Below are positions 4,297 through 6,608 of a DNA stretch of 6,608 bases, in pieces (within the stretch, counting starts at the first letter, position 1; each line of letters begins with the position of its first letter). The DNA is taken from positions 1 through 6,608 of the forward strand of contig JASIJX010000608.1 in assembly GCA_030049955.1 (NCBI GenBank), written 5' to 3'. This DNA comes from Acidobacteriaceae bacterium. GTDB taxonomy: Bacteria > Acidobacteriota > Terriglobia > Terriglobales > Acidobacteriaceae. The notes below the pieces were generated by a model that was not told where the DNA came from, did no database searches, and worked only from the letters and a program-made list of their open reading frames with translations. A program made the translations under genes and the position numbers.

Positions 4297-6608
4297 CTAA
4301 ACATTGAGTTGACCAACTTCGGTCGGCGAAATGTTCCATCCCTCGACAGCCAGCATGACTGTGCGTCCGGGCTTGACGCGGGCAAGGTCGATGTCGACGC
4401 GAATATGTTCCTGCGCAACCAGCGAGACATAGTTGTCTGAGTAGAGGACCGGTGCCACTAATTGGCCTGTGGCCTTATCCACCAGCTTCAAGCGGACCAT
4501 CAGAGCCACACGCTGTGTCGGATTCTCCAAATCTACCGTGAGACGTCCATCCTTCACCGCGGTTGCCGTTCCGACGACCTCGGCCTGTGGCATGTGTTCC
4601 AACTCTTCGTATTTCCACTCCTCCGTGCCTCGCCAGTAGAAGTTCGTAGACAGCAGCTTCCCTCCGGCGTCTTTCAACACCAGCTTGATGAAATGCACGC
4701 TCGATAGGCTCTCGGTAGTGTCCTCTCCTGCGACGAACAGCCTCATGCATTCGTTCGCGCTGTCTGCAGGGCAATCAAGATTCAGGGTCTTGGTTTGCAC
4801 AAGAGTGCCGTCGATGTTGTAGATGGCGGCTTCGGCGCTCGCTCCTTTTAGTTCGACGAGACTGCAATTGACCACCTTCACATAGTTGGTCGCCGCGTTC
4901 CACTGGATATGGACGGGCTCGCATGCTTTCCGACAGGCAAAATAGGCTGCGGTTGGCTCCATGTAGTAGTCATAGGTATTCCAGGTCAGCGATGGCCATG
5001 CCGGATTACTCATCCACATCATGACGCCGGTGCAATCATTCCACATGCGATCACCCCACGCCTCATAAATGGCCTTGAACACCTCCATGTTCACCATCTG
5101 CGCCTTGCGGCAAAAGTCGTCAATTCCTTTGGGCGCACCATAGCCTGCAATTGCAGTTTGCGTAGCGCCGCACAGCCCGGTGCCGGTTTCCCACCCATGT
5201 CCCAGCCACCAGTCGTGCAGAGCCCACATTTCATTGACCGGCCAAAGCTTGTTATGGGGCATCATGCGCCGCATACTCTCTGCAGACGGAATCGTCGGTG
5301 ATCCCAGTTCCGGTCGGAAACCGCGTGCCAGTTCCTTGAAATAAAAGCTCGCTGGCCTTGTATCATAAGGCCCATCGCCTTCAGTAGGCGGCACCTGGAT
5401 GGAACTTTGCAAGAATAACCTTGTTCCGTCCAGGTCCTCGGCCATTCGCGGCATATCGGTAAGAATCGGATCCTCGGGAAGCGATTCGTTGGCTGCGCAC
5501 CAAACAACCACGCAGGCATGATTGCGGCGACGCAGGAAGCGGTCGCGTGCATTCGTGAGCCAGATGCCAGGATCATCGGGCATCGACCGATTGGCCATGC
5601 CAAACTCTTCCCATACCATCAATCCATATTCGTCGCAGATGTCGAAAAACTCAGGTTTATCGAGATTTCCGGCCCAATTGCGGATGAGATTGAAGTTCAT
5701 ATGCTTTTCCATCCGCAGGCGTTTCTCAAATCCTTCGCGGTCGCAACGGAGCATGCCTTCACTCATTGCCCAATTGGCCCCGCGTATAAAAATGCGCTGT
5801 CCGTTACAGAAGAACGTCAATGGGTTGTTGACTTCCGTGGTCTTCATTTCGGCTACAGACATGCCATTGCGCAGTGCACTTGTGTCCCACTCGGTGAGTG
5901 GTTCGTGATTATAAGTAAACTCGCGGATTCCGATGCGGGATTTGTTCACGTCCGAAACTTTGCCTGCGCAGATGAACTCCAACGTCAGGTCGTAAAGATT
6001 CTGCTCGCCATAGCCGTTAGGCCACCATAACTTCGGATTAGCGAGAGATAATTGCGGATGGGTCAATTTATCAAGCGTCAGCGTCTTTGTCTCACCGCCC
6101 TCCAGCGATACCGGCTGCGTAAACTCGATCTCGCCTAATCGCACCTTCAACTCGCCTTTGCGTGCTTCTGCCGAATGGTTCTTCAACTCCAGCTTCAGCG
6201 TTACATCGGCGCGATCCAGGACCTGAGAATCGGGAAAATGTGTGCTCACAAAGGGATTCTGGATGGTTATATCTCCACTAGCCGTCAGCCGTACGTGGTT
6301 CCAGATTCCCGTGTCCCGGTCGCGGATCGTCGGCAGCCAGTCCCAGCTATCAGCCGCCAAAATCGTCGGTTCGTTGTTAGGAAACTCGGCGGGCCATTCG
6401 TATCCGCTAAGCTGTTTTGGCATGACCTTATCTGGCTTGGGCACGGGCATAATCAGCACTGCGATGCAATTCTTCCTGCCCGGTGTCATCAGCTCTGTCA
6501 CGTCAAACCGCCCACGGATAAACGCTCCGTCGATACTCCCTGCCGGCACCCCGTTTACATACACATATGCCCTGTAGTTGATCCCGTCGAAATGCAGCCA
6601 CGCACGCC
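4297..6608 (-). CDS. GH2 exo-glycosidase (exo-beta-D-glucosaminidase/beta-mannosidase type), 5' partial
   Basis: The frame is open from the right edge to the TAG at 4299-4297, giving 769 residues; the true start lies beyond the window. Numbering from the first visible codon (6606), residues 1-107 are the end of the N-terminal sugar-binding jelly roll (WLHFDG, AYVYVNG, RDTGIWNHV). An Ig-like beta-sandwich follows to about 232 (LWWPNGYG, IGIREF). The TIM barrel runs from about 261 (RIFIRGANW) to about 567, with C-terminal beta domains after it. The proton donor is Glu374 in VVVWCAANES (codon 5487-5485). The likely nucleophile is Glu433 in FRPELGSPTIPS (codon 5310-5308). Segments YGAPKGIDDFCRKAQ and PAWPSLTWNTYDYY match the CsxA-like exo-beta-D-glucosaminidase branch, but the Asn before the donor Glu (N-E) is the ordinary GH2 form. 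Substrate is therefore undecided among beta-mannoside, glucosaminide or similar termini. It lies 192 bp upstream of the GH29 relic in the same direction, suggesting a former glycan-degradation locus. Family very sure, substrate not. Confidence 0.9.
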   Translation of the reverse strand, partial: RAWLHFDGINYRAYVYVNGVPAGSIDGAFIRGRFDVTELMTPGRKNCIAVLIMPVPKPDKVMPKQLSGYEWPAEFPNNEPTILAADSWDWLPTIRDRDTGIWNHVRLTASGDITIQNPFVSTHFPDSQVLDRADVTLKLELKNHSAEARKGELKVRLGEIEFTQPVSLEGGETKTLTLDKLTHPQLSLANPKLWWPNGYGEQNLYDLTLEFICAGKVSDVNKSRIGIREFTYNHEPLTEWDTSALRNGMSVAEMKTTEVNNPLTFFCNGQRIFIRGANWAMSEGMLRCDREGFEKRLRMEKHMNFNLIRNWAGNLDKPEFFDICDEYGLMVWEEFGMANRSMPDDPGIWLTNARDRFLRRRNHACVVVWCAANESLPEDPILTDMPRMAEDLDGTRLFLQSSIQVPPTEGDGPYDTRPASFYFKELARGFRPELGSPTIPSAESMRRMMPHNKLWPVNEMWALHDWWLGHGWETGTGLCGATQTAIAGYGAPKGIDDFCRKAQMVNMEVFKAIYEAWGDRMWNDCTGVMMWMSNPAWPSLTWNTYDYYMEPTAAYFACRKACEPVHIQWNAATNYVKVVNCSLVELKGASAEAAIYNIDGTLVQTKTLNLDCPADSANECMRLFVAGEDTTESLSSVHFIKLVLKDAGGKLLSTNFYWRGTEEWKYEELEHMPQAEVVGTATAVKDGRLTVDLENPTQRVALMVRLKLVDKATGQLVAPVLYSDNYVSLVAQEHIRVDIDLARVKPGRTVMLAVEGWNISPTEVGQLNV

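Noticed and set aside
5518..6030. Plus-strand open frame of 170 codons antisense to the GH2 gene
   Set aside because: No recognisable motif, and it lies entirely inside a strongly conserved GH2 coding region on the other strand, so it is a shadow frame.
4297..6564. GTG at 6564 as the start of the GH2 gene
   Set aside because: The frame continues to the window edge and encodes WLHFDG and NYRAY, which belong to the GH2 sugar-binding domain, so the gene starts outside the window.

Overview
The window reads as a piece of chromosome from a free-living, carbohydrate-degrading soil bacterium. The combination of a RhaT-type sugar permease, a GH29 alpha-L-fucosidase relic and a large GH2 exo-glycosidase resembles gene content I associate with Acidobacteriota. 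That assignment is inference from gene content and moderately GC-rich codon use; there is no rRNA or other marker to fix it.

Left part (1-1933, plus strand): the 3' end of an aminoglycoside-phosphotransferase-fold small-molecule kinase overlaps by 8 nt the start of a complete enolase-family gene. The enolase keeps the Mg2+ ligands and the Lys/Glu catalytic pair. It carries Ala where glycolytic enolases have the conserved His of the S-H-R-S-G-E loop, and Asp where they have the Glu of the Q-E-F-M motif. It is therefore most likely a specialised paralogue working with the kinase on some phosphorylated hydroxy-acid or related metabolite, and not the housekeeping glycolytic enzyme. This pair is the most intriguing part of the window.

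Middle (1934-3363, plus strand): about 400 bp of apparently non-coding DNA with a weak hairpin just after the enolase and a second hairpin before the next start, then a complete RhaT-family sugar/H+ symporter with about ten membrane segments.

Convergent to it (3430-4104, minus strand) lies a decayed and truncated GH29 alpha-L-fucosidase. Its ribosome-binding site and a good extended -10 box are still readable. The frame is broken by an insertion in a T6 run, by an in-frame amber codon and by a second frameshift, and the C-terminal half is missing.

Right part (4297-6608, minus strand): 769 residues of a GH2 glycosidase of the exo-beta-D-glucosaminidase/beta-mannosidase type, complete at its C-terminus and running off the window at its N-terminus. 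It lies 192 bp upstream of the fucosidase relic in the same orientation. The two probably once formed a glycan-degradation locus that supplied sugars such as L-fucose, with the RhaT-like permease as a plausible importer of the released 6-deoxyhexose. No RNA genes, CRISPR arrays, insertion sequences or attachment sites were recognised.
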